Shown: piece by piece, positions 1 through 9,047 of the stretch | How positions within the stretch are numbered: position 1 is the stretch's first letter | Layout: each line of letters opens with the position of its first letter | Assembly: GCF_023715205.1 (NCBI RefSeq) | Contig: NZ_JAMBNR010000007.1 | Coordinates: 202,517 to 266,516 of the forward strand | Direction: 5' to 3' | Length of the DNA: 64,000 nucleotides | Origin: Mesobacillus maritimus | GTDB lineage: Bacteria > Bacillota > Bacilli > Bacillales > Cytobacillaceae | Notes under the pieces: model-generated | Told to the model about the DNA's origin: nothing | Database searches by the model: none | Seen by the model: the letters and a program-made list of their open reading frames with translations, nothing else | Position numbers and translations under genes: made by a program

Positions 1-81
1 GAAAAGAGTTTGCAAACTATTTGCTACTATTGCGGCATAATCGGTTTTGAGGTTTTAACAACAATCTTTATGAAAAGAGCC
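1..81. repeat. Right end of an inverted-repeat (MITE-like) element, cut by the window edge
   Basis: Read on the minus strand, the stretch ending at 81 starts GGCTCTTTTCATAAAGATTG and continues into a TTGTTAAAA block. This closely matches the ends of the elements at 7098-7272 and 30630-30813. Only one end lies in the window, so element length and target site cannot be judged. The rest of 82-237 holds no gene that I can see. Confidence 0.5.
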
Positions 82-237
82 TTTACAAAAGATCGTTTCT
101 CCCACGTATAAAAAGATTTACAAGAACACCCATTGAATTAAAAAACCAACTTGCAGTCTAACTTACCTCTAAATTGTCTGCTAATAAGTGAGTTCTCTTA
201 AGGTACAAAAGATTGTTTTTTGAATAATGATTTATTC

Positions 238-265
238 TTGCATTAAATATCCAAAGGTGTATACT
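238..265 (+). promoter_or_regulatory. Likely sigma-A promoter of gudB
   Basis: A -35-like TTGCAT (238-243) and a -10 TATACT (260-265) are separated by 16 bp. They lie about 50 bp before the gudB start. Matches are good but not perfect, and no transcript data are available. Confidence 0.45.
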
Positions 266-314
266 ATGTCATGAAAGCGTCTATAACTGCATTGCAATTA
301 GGAGGATTTCAAGA

Positions 315-1592
315 ATGGTGGCCGCACAAAATGACGGGAATGTTAATACAGATGAAAAGCTTGACGTACTGCGTTCTACGCAAACTGTCATTCATAAGGC
401 GTTAGAAAAGTTAGGGTATCCAGAAGAAGTATTTGAACTGCTTAAAGAACCATTAAGAATGATGACTGTAAAAATTCCAGTCCGTATGGATGATGGAACA
501 GTCAGAGTCTTTACTGGCTACAGGGCTCAGCATAATGATGCAGTCGGTCCAACAAAGGGTGGTATTCGTTTTCATCCTAATGTAACCGAAAAAGAAGTGA
601 AAGCGTTGTCAATCTGGATGAGTCTGAAATGTGGAATCGTTGATTTACCATACGGTGGGGGTAAAGGTGGAATTATCTGTGACCCACGGGATATGAGTTT
701 CCGTGAACTTGAACGACTAAGTCGGGGATATGTCCGAGCAATTAGTCAAATTGTTGGTCCAACAAAAGATATCCCTGCACCGGATGTTTTTACTAACTCT
801 CAAATTATGGCCTGGATGATGGATGAATATAGCCGAATTGATGAGTTTAACTCTCCGGGTTTTATTACAGGTAAACCGCTTGTACTAGGAGGTTCTCATG
901 GTAGGGAATCTGCAACCGCAAAAGGTGTAACCATTTGCATTCGTGAAGCAGCGCAAAAGAAAGGTATCGATTTAAAGGGAGCAAGAGTTGTTGTCCAAGG
1001 ATTTGGAAATGCAGGAAGTTTCTTATCTAAGTTCATGCATGATGCAGGAGCTAAGGTTGTTGGTATTTCCGATGCTTATGGCGCTCTTTATGACCAAGAA
1101 GGACTTGACATTGATTATCTTCTAGACCGTAGAGATAGCTTTGGAACTGTTACAAAGTTGTTTAATAATACAATCACAAATAAAGAACTTCTTGAATTGG
1201 ATTGCGATATTCTTGTTCCAGCAGCTATTGAGAACCAAATTACCGAAGAAAATGCTCATAATATTAAAGCTAGTATTGTAGTAGAGGCCGCGAATGGACC
1301 AACAACATTAGAAGCTACACAGATTTTAACGGATAGAGGAATCTTATTAGTTCCAGATGTTTTAGCATCCGCAGGTGGAGTGACTGTTTCTTACTTTGAA
1401 TGGGTTCAGAATAACCAAGGCTATTACTGGACGGAAGAAGAAGTTGAAGAAAAACTGGAAAAAGTAATGGTTAAATCCTTTGAAAATATTTATCAAACAT
1501 CACAGAGTAGACGTGTTGATATGAGACTTGCTGCTTATATGGTAGGCGTAAGAAAAATGGCTGAGGCAAGTCGATTCAGAGGATGGATTTAA
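315..1592 (+). CDS. gudB: NAD-specific glutamate dehydrogenase
   Basis: This enzyme oxidatively deaminates glutamate to 2-oxoglutarate and ammonia in the cytoplasm. The 425-aa protein has the usual family length. It has the substrate site GPTKGG (78-83), the catalytic-lysine motif YGGGKGG (113-119) and a Rossmann GFGNAG motif near residue 230. The ATG follows a strong AGGAGG. B. subtilis 168 carries a cryptic gudB inactivated by a 9-bp duplication near VKA; here VKA occurs once at 95-97, so the enzyme should be active. It stands alone, with its own promoter and terminator. RocG is a close paralogue, but synteny with ypdA favours gudB. Confidence 0.93.
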   Translation: MVAAQNDGNVNTDEKLDVLRSTQTVIHKALEKLGYPEEVFELLKEPLRMMTVKIPVRMDDGTVRVFTGYRAQHNDAVGPTKGGIRFHPNVTEKEVKALSIWMSLKCGIVDLPYGGGKGGIICDPRDMSFRELERLSRGYVRAISQIVGPTKDIPAPDVFTNSQIMAWMMDEYSRIDEFNSPGFITGKPLVLGGSHGRESATAKGVTICIREAAQKKGIDLKGARVVVQGFGNAGSFLSKFMHDAGAKVVGISDAYGALYDQEGLDIDYLLDRRDSFGTVTKLFNNTITNKELLELDCDILVPAAIENQITEENAHNIKASIVVEAANGPTTLEATQILTDRGILLVPDVLASAGGVTVSYFEWVQNNQGYYWTEEEVEEKLEKVMVKSFENIYQTSQSRRVDMRLAAYMVGVRKMAEASRFRGWI

Positions 1593-1620
1593 TATTGACA
1601 TATTGAATCTTCACAGAAAA

Positions 1621-1652
1621 TCTCCTATCCTTATTAGGTAGGAGTTTTTTTC
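1621..1652 (+). terminator. Rho-independent terminator of gudB
   Basis: CTCCTAtCC and GGTAGGAG form a stem with one bulged base, followed by seven T. It lies 30 bp after the gudB stop. A further perfect 7-bp hairpin (GGTTGTT/AACAACC, 1708-1730) in the same gap has no obvious role. Confidence 0.8.
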
Positions 1653-1856
1653 TGTTGCTTATTATTAGCTTGTTTTTAGCTTGAAAATGTATATAGAGGT
1701 TTTTTTAGGTTGTTCTATTAGCTAACAACCAAGATTAATGAGTGAAGAGCTTCATATGTGACTTTACATTAAGATACTTATCGTATGTAGGCTTTCAAAA
1801 GCAATAATATCGAAAATACTTATCAAGGGAACTGTACAAGGAGTGACTAGAGAGAG

Positions 1857-2846
1857 ATGTCAAGAGAAGATGTAATCATCGTTGGCGGGGGACCTTGTGG
1901 ACTAGCCGCTGCGATTGCCTTAAAAAAAATCGGCAAGCATCCCCTTATCATTGAAAAAGGGAATATTGTAAATGCAATTTACAACTATCCTACACATCAG
2001 ACGTTTTTTAGCAGTAGTGAAAAGTTGGCTATTGGTGACGTTCCGTTTATTACCGAACAACATAAGCCAAAGCGAAACCAGGCTCTTGTCTATTATCGAG
2101 AAGTTGTGAAGCGAGAAAATCTCCGCATTCATCCATTTGAAAAGGTTGAAACAGTCTTTAAACAAGAAGAGGGTTATTTTAACGTAATCACAAATAAACA
2201 GGAATACCAGGCAACTTATGTAGTGATTGCTACGGGATACTATGATCACCCGAATTATATGGGGATAAAAGGGGAGGATTTACCGAAAGTTGCACATTAC
2301 TTTAAGGAAGCCCACCCTTACTTTGATATGGATGTAGCTGTTATTGGTGGAAAAAACTCTAGTATAGACGCAGCTTTGGAACTGGTAAAAGCGGGTGCAA
2401 GGGTTACGGTCCTTTACCGAGGAAGCGAGTACTCAAGTAGTATTAAGCCGTGGATCCTACCAGAGTTTGATTCTTTAGTTCGCAATGGTGTTATTCAAAT
2501 GAGGTTTAATGCACATGTAACTGAAATTGGAGACTCCTATCTTGTTTTTAACCAAGCAGGTGTACAGGAAAAAATAAAAAATGACTTTGTTTTTGCGATG
2601 ACTGGTTATCACCCTGATCATGGTTTCTTAAAGCAAATGGGAGTGGAAATTGATTCTGAGACTGGACGACCAAATTATCATATGGAAACAATGGAGACCA
2701 ATATCCCTGGCATCTATATAGCAGGTGTCATTGCTGCTGGAAATAATGCAAATGAAATTTTTATTGAAAATGGAAGGTTTCATGGTGGGCAAATTGCAAC
2801 TGCGATTCAGGCAAAAGAGCAAGAAGTACAAACAGAAGCAGACTGA
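1857..2846 (+). CDS. bdr: Bacillithiol-disulfide reductase (YpdA/Bdr)
   Basis: This flavoprotein of the thioredoxin-reductase-like family uses NADPH to reduce bacillithiol disulfide, supporting bacilliredoxin recycling. The 329-aa protein has an N-terminal FAD-binding GGGPCG (10-15) and a second dinucleotide-binding motif, AVIGGKNSS, near residue 160. A C-terminal G-x-Y-IAGV-type FAD segment is also present. The CxxC of true thioredoxin reductase is absent, as expected for YpdA. The start follows AAGGAGTG. Its partner biosynthesis genes bshB1 and bshA lie about 40 kb downstream in the same window. Confidence 0.88.
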   Translation: MSREDVIIVGGGPCGLAAAIALKKIGKHPLIIEKGNIVNAIYNYPTHQTFFSSSEKLAIGDVPFITEQHKPKRNQALVYYREVVKRENLRIHPFEKVETVFKQEEGYFNVITNKQEYQATYVVIATGYYDHPNYMGIKGEDLPKVAHYFKEAHPYFDMDVAVIGGKNSSIDAALELVKAGARVTVLYRGSEYSSSIKPWILPEFDSLVRNGVIQMRFNAHVTEIGDSYLVFNQAGVQEKIKNDFVFAMTGYHPDHGFLKQMGVEIDSETGRPNYHMETMETNIPGIYIAGVIAAGNNANEIFIENGRFHGGQIATAIQAKEQEVQTEAD

Positions 2847-2870
2847 TTCAGTCTGCTTCTGTTTGGTTTG
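2830..2870 (+). terminator. Perfect inverted repeat at the ypdA 3' end, probable terminator
   Basis: ACAGAAGCAGACTGA is followed directly by its exact complement, giving arms of about 15 bp that overlap the ypdA stop codon. The following T tract is interrupted (GTTTGGTTTGG), so termination strength is uncertain. Confidence 0.6.
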
Positions 2871-2935
2871 GATCGAGATCAATTACAGCCAAAAAAATAT
2901 TTTATGTACAGGTAACCTTACGAAATATGAAGCGA

Positions 2936-3919
2936 CTATAAACGAAACATTTCAGCTATTTCATTCATGTTATTGGTCCGGTCTAATGCGACTAAAAGTT
3001 TGATTCTAGCTTTTTGCCCATTTAATCCGTTTGAGAAGATAACGCCCATTTCTTTTAATTGTTTTCCGCCACCTTCATAGGCATATACCCCTTGTACGAT
3101 TCCGTTAAAAGCGCGAGAAACAATTACAACAGGGATGTTTCGTTCGATCAACGCTTGAATACCAGGTACTGTTGCCGGGGGCATATTTCCTTGTCCTAGT
3201 GCTTCGATAACGACACCGTTCACTTCTAAATCACGAATGGCATAAAAAAGTGAGGCATCCATACCAGCATGAGCTTTTATGAGTACGACATTTCTTTGTT
3301 TGCAGGAAGCTGATATCTCGTATTTCTCTCGATAGGATGGCATATGATGAAAAAAGATGTCTTGTTTAGTGACTAATCCAATTGGTCCAAATTGCGGACT
3401 CTGGAAAGTAGAAACGTTACTTGTATGTGTTTTTGTAACGTTTTCAGCTGTATGTATTTCATCGTTTAATACCACTAAAACTCCTTTATTCTGAGCATCT
3501 TCGCTAGAAGCAACCCGAATCGATGAGATTAGATTATAAAGTCCATCTGAACCAATCTCGTTGCTAGAGCGCATAGCCCCTGTAACAACAATAGGATACT
3601 TTGTTTGGAGTGTTAGATCTAGAAAATAAGCTGTTTCCTCCAATGTATCTGTTCCATGCGTTATCACAGCGCCATCAATTCCTGAACTTTGGTCATACCG
3701 TTCGAGGATTTCCTTCAATATCATCATATTTTTCATTGTAATATGGGGAGAAGGGAGATTAAATGGTTCTTCGACTACTAGGTTGGCCAAACTACTGAGT
3801 ATTTGACCTTCCTCTGTTAATGGATTTTTTTCTCCAGGTTTGACAGCCCCAGTTTTATCTTCGCTCATGGAGATGGTACCACCAGTATGTATTAAAAGTA
3901 TGTTTTTCTTCAATTTCAA
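2936..3919 (-). CDS. ansA: L-asparaginase, type I cytoplasmic
   Basis: The enzyme hydrolyses asparagine to aspartate and ammonia. The 327-aa protein has both asparaginase threonine signatures: TGGTIS (12-17) and [10 protein letters not shown] near residue 88. It lacks a signal peptide, which fits the cytoplasmic AnsA type. The start is a TTG; a second in-frame TTG two codons later (3913) also fits the GGAG Shine-Dalgarno site, so the N-terminus is uncertain by two residues. It is transcribed away from prsW, with 88 bp between the start codons. No ansR-like regulator or aspartase gene is adjacent, unlike the B. subtilis ansR-ansAB locus. Confidence 0.88.
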   Translation of the reverse strand: MKLKKNILLIHTGGTISMSEDKTGAVKPGEKNPLTEEGQILSSLANLVVEEPFNLPSPHITMKNMMILKEILERYDQSSGIDGAVITHGTDTLEETAYFLDLTLQTKYPIVVTGAMRSSNEIGSDGLYNLISSIRVASSEDAQNKGVLVVLNDEIHTAENVTKTHTSNVSTFQSPQFGPIGLVTKQDIFFHHMPSYREKYEISASCKQRNVVLIKAHAGMDASLFYAIRDLEVNGVVIEALGQGNMPPATVPGIQALIERNIPVVIVSRAFNGIVQGVYAYEGGGKQLKEMGVIFSNGLNGQKARIKLLVALDRTNNMNEIAEMFRL

Positions 3920-4007
3920 AAGTCTCCTTCCATGGATTAGAAGAATTCATTTTCTTTCTTATCATATCATGATACGATTAAAAAAAAGATTTGAAAAGAG
4001 GTTTCCA

Positions 4008-4706
4008 ATGCTTGGAATTGTTACTGCCGGAATTGCTCCTGGCTTGGCACTGCTGAGTTATTTTTATCTTAAAGATCAATATGGATCAGAGCCATTATCA
4101 ATTGTTTTTAAAATTTTTGTAAGTGGTGCCTTACTTGTTTTTCCAATCATGTTTATCCAATATGTACTTCGAGAGGAAAACGTCCTGCAAGGCTTATTTT
4201 TTGAACCGTACATTACAATGGGCCTTTTAGAAGAGTTTTTTAAATGGTTTATACTATTTTACATGGTCTATCAACATGTTTCATTTGATGAGCCATATGA
4301 TGGAGTTGTGTATGGTGCATCTGTTTCTTTAGGGTTTGCTACGATTGAGAATATCTTTTACCTCTTTGCTAATGGATTAGAATATGCACTTGGCCGAGCG
4401 TTGTTACCTGTTTCAAGTCATGCATTATTCGGAGTTATTATGGGCTATTACTTTGGGAAAAGCAAATTTTCTGTAGACTCAAAATATAAATGGTTATCGC
4501 TCTCGCTTTTTATCCCTGTTCTATTACACGGTAGTTATAATTATATCTTAATCACTCTAGAAGATTGGTTGCTGCTCATGATTCCTTTTATGATCTTCCT
4601 TTGGTATCTTGGTTTAAAAAAGGTAAAGAAGGCTCGAATTATGAGCGCCAATCATTTTAAAAAAGAACAATTGGTATTTGAAAAGCCCTTCATTTCAGGT
4701 AAATGA
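4008..4706 (+). CDS. prsW: PrsW intramembrane protease (anti-sigma-W site-1 protease)
   Basis: In B. subtilis, PrsW makes the first cut in the anti-sigma factor RsiW and so activates sigma W under envelope stress. The chosen ATG follows AAGAGGTTT and gives 232 residues with several membrane segments. An ATG-proximal upstream extension lacks a Shine-Dalgarno site. Glutamates E75-E76 in EEFFKW and a histidine at 174 coincide with the catalytic residues known for the family. It sits divergently from ansA, and a terminator overlaps its 3' end. No rsiW or sigW lies in this window. Confidence 0.88.
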   Translation: MLGIVTAGIAPGLALLSYFYLKDQYGSEPLSIVFKIFVSGALLVFPIMFIQYVLREENVLQGLFFEPYITMGLLEEFFKWFILFYMVYQHVSFDEPYDGVVYGASVSLGFATIENIFYLFANGLEYALGRALLPVSSHALFGVIMGYYFGKSKFSVDSKYKWLSLSLFIPVLLHGSYNYILITLEDWLLLMIPFMIFLWYLGLKKVKKARIMSANHFKKEQLVFEKPFISGK

Positions 4707-4716
4707 GGGGTTTTTT
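4684..4716 (+). terminator. Terminator overlapping the prsW stop
   Basis: CCCTTCATTT pairs with AAATGAGGGG and is followed by TTTTTTC. The stem starts inside the last codons of prsW. Confidence 0.75.
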
Positions 4717-4800
4717 CTTTTTCAATGCATAAAAGCCCAGCCATTACAAAAAATAGGATTAATCTTAAATGTTACTAGTATAGATTATGGGGGGTTATTC

Positions 4801-5706
4801 GTGAACATTAAGTCGTTAATCAAACTGGGTATTGCTCTAGTTTTAATCATCGCTCTAACACCTTGTAGTAACCTAGAGCAAAGGGCTGAGGCATTTTCAA
4901 ACCAAGTCATTCAGCAGGGAGCAGTTGGTGATGATGTGATTGAATTGCAATCAAGGCTTCAATACCTGGGCTTTTACAATGGAAAAATTGACGGTGTATT
5001 TGGTTGGGGAACATATTGGGCATTGAGAAACTTCCAGTATGAATTTGGTATGAAAGTAGATGGTTTAGCTGGTCAAGAAACAAAAGCTAAACTCGTGAAA
5101 GCATCGAAATATCACGAAAGTCATGTAAAAGAGCAACTAAAACAAGGCAATAAATTTTCACATTATGGTGGAACAGATATAGCGAAGCAAGGAGAAGGGA
5201 AACCTTCTAAAAAACAACCAACTGGCAATAACGCTCAACAGGGGGGAAATCAAAAAGCACAGAATCAAACAGGGGCAAAAGGCAATCAAGCAGCACCTCA
5301 AAAACAAGCAGCACCATCAAAAGTTACAGCTGCTAATACGCCTAACGGATTTTCGCAAAACGATATTCAATTAATGGCGAATGCTGTATATGGCGAAGCT
5401 AGAGGGGAGCCGTATGAAGGGCAAGTGGCAGTAGCCGCTGTAATCTTAAATCGACTTGAGAGTGCAACCTTTCCAAATACTGTTTCGGGTGTGATTTTTG
5501 AACCGCTAGCATTTACAGCTGTTGCTGACGGACAGATTTGGCTTACTCCAAATGAGAGAGCAAAAAGCGCTGTTTTAGACGCTATAAATGGCTGGGACCC
5601 TACAGGGAATGCTATATATTACTTTAATCCTGACACTGCGACAAGCAGTTGGATTTGGGGACGGCCGCAAATCAAGAAAATTGGGAAACATATCTTTTGT
5701 AAATGA
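4801..5706 (+). CDS. sleB: Spore cortex-lytic enzyme SleB
   Basis: SleB is a lytic transglycosylase that degrades spore cortex peptidoglycan during germination. The chosen GTG follows GGGGGG and yields 301 residues. A secretion signal (about 1-32) is followed by a peptidoglycan-binding type 1 domain (about 36-100). A Q/K/G/N-rich linker (about 110-180) comes next, then the SleB hydrolase domain, which contains ANAVYGEARGEP with its conserved glutamates. The length is close to the B. subtilis protein. It is followed 11 bp later by ypeB, its required partner, and is probably made in the forespore; no sigma-G promoter was assigned. Confidence 0.93.
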   Translation: MNIKSLIKLGIALVLIIALTPCSNLEQRAEAFSNQVIQQGAVGDDVIELQSRLQYLGFYNGKIDGVFGWGTYWALRNFQYEFGMKVDGLAGQETKAKLVKASKYHESHVKEQLKQGNKFSHYGGTDIAKQGEGKPSKKQPTGNNAQQGGNQKAQNQTGAKGNQAAPQKQAAPSKVTAANTPNGFSQNDIQLMANAVYGEARGEPYEGQVAVAAVILNRLESATFPNTVSGVIFEPLAFTAVADGQIWLTPNERAKSAVLDAINGWDPTGNAIYYFNPDTATSSWIWGRPQIKKIGKHIFCK

Positions 5707-5717
5707 GGTGAGGAATT

Positions 5718-7067
5718 TTGGTAAGAGGAATCTTGATTACGCTTCTAACCATTGGAGTTGCAGGAGCAGCATTTTGGGGCTATCAGGAACACCAGGAAAA
5801 AAATGCGATTCTTCAAAACGCAGAAAACAATTACCAACGAGCCTTTCATGATTTGTCCTTTCAAATGGATTTATTAAATGATAAGATCGGAACTTCATTA
5901 GCCATGAATTCTCGAGAATCTTTATCACCTGCATTGGCAGAGGTTTGGAAAATCACATCTCAGGCCCATAATGACGTTGGACAACTTCCTTTAACATTGG
6001 TCCCTTTTAACAAAACGGAAGAGTTTCTAGCAAATGTAGGTGATTTTGCTTATAAGACAGCTGTACGTGACCTAGATAATGAACCATTGACAGACGATGA
6101 ATACAAAACTTTAAAATCCTTATATAAGGAATCTGGTAAAATTCAGAACGACCTTCGGAAAGTGCAACAAATGGTTCTAAAGGATAATTTAACTTGGATG
6201 GATGTAGAATTAGCATTAGCAACTGAAGGAGCTCCTGCAGATAATACCATCATTGATGGTTTTAAAACAGTTGAAAAAACAGTTGAAAGTTATTCGGAAA
6301 CTGAATTTGGTGCAGGAATGGTTAAGATAAAAAAAGAGGATGAAAACTTTCAACATTTGCAAGGGAAGCCAATTAACAAGAATGAAGCATTAGAAATTGC
6401 AAAAAAATGGTCTTCGCTTGGAAAAGGTGTCGAAACAAAAGTAACGGAAAATGGTGAGGGATCGGATTACGGTTTCTTTAGTGTATCAATTGAGGATAAG
6501 AAAAAGGATATTCATTCAACAATGGATATTACCAAAAAAGGTGGTTATCCAATTTGGTTTCTCGTATCGCGAGATGTAGAGGAATCGAATTTAAGCCTTA
6601 ATGCTGCTAGTGAAAAGGCCATTGCTTTTCTAAAAGACCATGATTTTAAAGATTTAGATCTATTTGAAAGTGCACAGTATGATAACATCGGAGTTTTTAC
6701 ATTCGTTGGAAAAAGCGATGATGTAAGGATTTATCCAGATTCAATCAAGGTAAAAGTTGCACTTGATAACGGAGGTATTATCGGTTTATCTGCAGAGGAT
6801 TATTTGAAGTCCAATCATGCAAGAGAAATTTCAAAACCAAAGATCACCGCTACTGAGGCTAAAGAAAAAGTGAATCCTAATGTAAAAATTATGGAAGAAC
6901 GATTAGGAGTTATTCTTAACGATTTACGAGAAGAAGTATTATGTCATGAATTCACGGGTGTATTAGGAGATGACACCTACCGTATCTATATTAATGCCGA
7001 AACTGGCGTGGAAGAAAAAGTCGAGAAGTTGCATAATGCAGAACAAATTTATGAAGATGTAGTCTGA
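5718..7067 (+). CDS. ypeB: Germination protein YpeB
   Basis: YpeB is needed for SleB to be incorporated and kept stable in the spore. The 449-aa protein begins with a TTG after GAGGTGAGG. It has one N-terminal membrane anchor (about 4-22), then a helical region, then C-terminal PepSY-like repeats. The gene is directly downstream of sleB in the same transcription unit and ends at a strong hairpin. The B. subtilis homologue is almost the same length. Confidence 0.92.
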   Translation: MVRGILITLLTIGVAGAAFWGYQEHQEKNAILQNAENNYQRAFHDLSFQMDLLNDKIGTSLAMNSRESLSPALAEVWKITSQAHNDVGQLPLTLVPFNKTEEFLANVGDFAYKTAVRDLDNEPLTDDEYKTLKSLYKESGKIQNDLRKVQQMVLKDNLTWMDVELALATEGAPADNTIIDGFKTVEKTVESYSETEFGAGMVKIKKEDENFQHLQGKPINKNEALEIAKKWSSLGKGVETKVTENGEGSDYGFFSVSIEDKKKDIHSTMDITKKGGYPIWFLVSRDVEESNLSLNAASEKAIAFLKDHDFKDLDLFESAQYDNIGVFTFVGKSDDVRIYPDSIKVKVALDNGGIIGLSAEDYLKSNHAREISKPKITATEAKEKVNPNVKIMEERLGVILNDLREEVLCHEFTGVLGDDTYRIYINAETGVEEKVEKLHNAEQIYEDVV

Positions 7068-7069
7068 GG

Positions 7070-7093
7070 AAAAGCATCGCTTTTCCTCTTTCT
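7070..7093 (+). terminator. Terminator of sleB-ypeB
   Basis: GAGGAAAAGC and GCTTTTCCTC form a perfect 10-bp stem with a three-base loop, followed by a T-rich stretch. Confidence 0.75.
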
Positions 7094-7097
7094 CTAA

Positions 7098-7272
7098 GGC
7101 TTTTTCTCAAACTTTGTGCTCTTAAACAAAAATACTTCTGAATAAGCTAAGTCATTCAATAAAATACATTTTATGAGAATAGAACTTGCAAACGAATTGA
7201 AACCCTAAAACTAGCTGTTCTTACGTAAAAAAAGGCTTTTGGATTTTAGCAACAATCTTTACCAAAACAGCC
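7098..7272. repeat. MITE-like inverted-repeat element, about 175 bp
   Basis: The left end begins GGCTTTTTCTCAAACTTTG. The right end, read on the minus strand, begins GGCTGTTTTGGTAAAGATTG. These ends resemble each other and both ends of the element at 30630-30813. The interiors share an AAGCYAAGTCATTC block. No coding capacity is present. It lies between ypeB and ypfB, where B. subtilis has ypfA, which is absent here. Confidence 0.6.
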
Positions 7273-7354
7273 TTATGAAAACAGTCTTCTCAAAATGTGA
7301 TTTACTGTTTTAAATCTATAGATTCTCCCCATAATGGTAGGGGGTGAATTGTTC

Positions 7355-7549
7355 ATGAAAACTTTTGAGAGAATTTTGATCAAACTAGCGATTATCCAAT
7401 TTGCTTTTTTGTTCTTCTCCCAACTATTCTTCCATCAGATGAATGTACTTCCCGAACTAAAAGTGATTACTCGATATGAAGGGGTTGTGAAGGATAGTAA
7501 TACCGAATTGGTAGAGACGTTATGGGATTTTCGGAAAGCAGGAAAATAA
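7355..7549 (+). CDS. ypfB: YpfB-like small membrane protein (DUF5359)
   Basis: A 64-residue protein with one N-terminal hydrophobic helix (about 8-28, rich in I, F and L) and a charged C-terminal tail. The ATG at 7355 follows GGGGGTG with 8-nt spacing; an ATG at 7334 has no Shine-Dalgarno site. Position before cmk and the overall sequence match B. subtilis YpfB. Function is unknown. Confidence 0.75.
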   Translation: MKTFERILIKLAIIQFAFLFFSQLFFHQMNVLPELKVITRYEGVVKDSNTELVETLWDFRKAGK

Positions 7550-7567
7550 CCTGCTTTCTTTTTTCTT
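7537..7567 (+). terminator. Terminator of ypfB
   Basis: AAGCAGG pairs with CCTGCTT, followed by TCTTTTTTC. It overlaps the end of ypfB. Confidence 0.7.
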
Positions 7568-7641
7568 GGTCGTAGTATCTTTTCTTGTGTTAAAATAAAA
7601 AAGAGTTTGTTCTTTAACACCGTAGGTTTATAGGAGGCATT

Positions 7642-8316
7642 ATGAAAAAGAAAATATCAATAGCAATTGACGGACCAGCTGCAGCTGGAAAGAGTACAGT
7701 AGCTAAAATTGTTGCAGAAAAATTAGAGTACATATATATAGATACTGGTGCGATGTACCGAGCCTTAACATACAAGGCACTAAAAAATAAGATTGACCTT
7801 CATAGTGAGGCATTGTTAATGGAAATTTTAAATGAATCGGTGATTGAATTATTGCCTGGAAAAACGGGTCAGGTAGTATTACTAGATAAAAACGATGTCA
7901 CTAATGAGATTCGGACATCTGAAGTGACAAATAACGTTTCGGTTGTAGCTGCCCATGAATTGGTTCGGGTTGAAATGGTAAAAAGACAACAGCTTTTTGC
8001 TGAAAAAGGTGGGGTTGTCATGGATGGAAGAGATATTGGGACCCATGTATTACCGGCAGCTGAAGTGAAAGTCTTCTTATTAGCTAGTGTAGAGGAGAGG
8101 GCACAACGGCGACATACCGAGAATCTTCAAAAAGGATACTCCTCCAATTTGGAAATCTTAAAACAAGAAATTGCTCAAAGAGATAAATATGATTCTGAGC
8201 GAGAAGTGGCACCCTTAAGAAAGGCGGAAGATGCGGTAGAAATTGATACAACATCTTTATCAATCGAACAGGTTGTGGACCGAATCATGAACCTCGCTAT
8301 TGAAAGGATTGGGTGA
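7642..8316 (+). CDS. cmk: Cytidylate kinase
   Basis: This kinase phosphorylates CMP and dCMP using ATP in the cytoplasm. The 224-aa protein has the P-loop GPAAAGKST near its N-terminus, a DTGAMYRA acceptor motif, and the MDGRDIGT motif of bacterial CMP kinases. The ATG follows TAGGAGG. Its stop overlaps the start of the acyltransferase gene, so the two are translationally coupled. The 3' neighbour ypfD (S1-like) is the usual bacterial partner. Confidence 0.95.
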   Translation: MKKKISIAIDGPAAAGKSTVAKIVAEKLEYIYIDTGAMYRALTYKALKNKIDLHSEALLMEILNESVIELLPGKTGQVVLLDKNDVTNEIRTSEVTNNVSVVAAHELVRVEMVKRQQLFAEKGGVVMDGRDIGTHVLPAAEVKVFLLASVEERAQRRHTENLQKGYSSNLEILKQEIAQRDKYDSEREVAPLRKAEDAVEIDTTSLSIEQVVDRIMNLAIERIG

Positions 8317-8900
8317 CATTGACCATTTATGATTTTGCCAAATCGGTTGTATATGGTGTATTCAAACCGCTCTATCGTGTCGAAGTAGTTGGACGAGAAA
8401 ATATCCCTAAAACAGGGGGAGTATTACTTTGTTCAAATCATATTAACAATTTTGACCCAATTATCGTAGGGATGATGGCACCTAGACCTGTTCATTTCAT
8501 GGCCAAAGAAGAATTGTTCAAAGTGCCGGTCTTAGGGAAATTAGTTCCGCATTTAAATGCATTTCCTGTAAAAAGAGGAATGAGTGATCGTGAGGCATTG
8601 AGAAAAGGTCTAGCTGTTCTCAAAGATGGAAACGTGTTAGGACTATTTCCAGAAGGAACTAGAAGCAAAACTGGAGAACTTGGAAAGGGGCTTGCAGGGG
8701 CTGGTTTTTTTGCATTAAGAACAGATGCTCAAATTGTCCCATGTGCTGTGGTTGGCCCATATAAGGCATTTAACAAACTAAAAGTTGTTTATGGGAAGCC
8801 AATTGACATGAGTCAGATTAAAGAACAGAAAGGTTCAGCAGAAGAAGCAACTGAATTAATTATGACTGAAATCCGTAAACTATTAAACGAAAACAAATAG
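8313..8900 (+). CDS. 1-acyl-sn-glycerol-3-phosphate acyltransferase (PlsC family)
   Basis: Members of this family acylate lysophosphatidic acid in phospholipid synthesis at the membrane. The 195-aa protein has the NHxxxxD block as NHINNFDP and the FPEGTRSK block, both required for catalysis. The GTG start overlaps the cmk stop by four bases; a TTG at 8319 is also possible. B. subtilis encodes its plsC elsewhere, but a cmk-plsC-S1 order is common in other bacilli. It may be one of several paralogues in this genome. Confidence 0.87.
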   Translation: MTLTIYDFAKSVVYGVFKPLYRVEVVGRENIPKTGGVLLCSNHINNFDPIIVGMMAPRPVHFMAKEELFKVPVLGKLVPHLNAFPVKRGMSDREALRKGLAVLKDGNVLGLFPEGTRSKTGELGKGLAGAGFFALRTDAQIVPCAVVGPYKAFNKLKVVYGKPIDMSQIKEQKGSAEEATELIMTEIRKLLNENK

Positions 8901-9047
8901 GTTTCTTGCTTGACAAAAAAGAGGATTTATAAGAAGTTAAAGAAAAGAGACTTTTTTAGAATATTCTCTAACTAAAGGTTTATCAATGGGATGGACACAT
9001 CTCAATATCTTTAAGAGTAGTAGTCCATGGATTAAGGAGGAATACAT

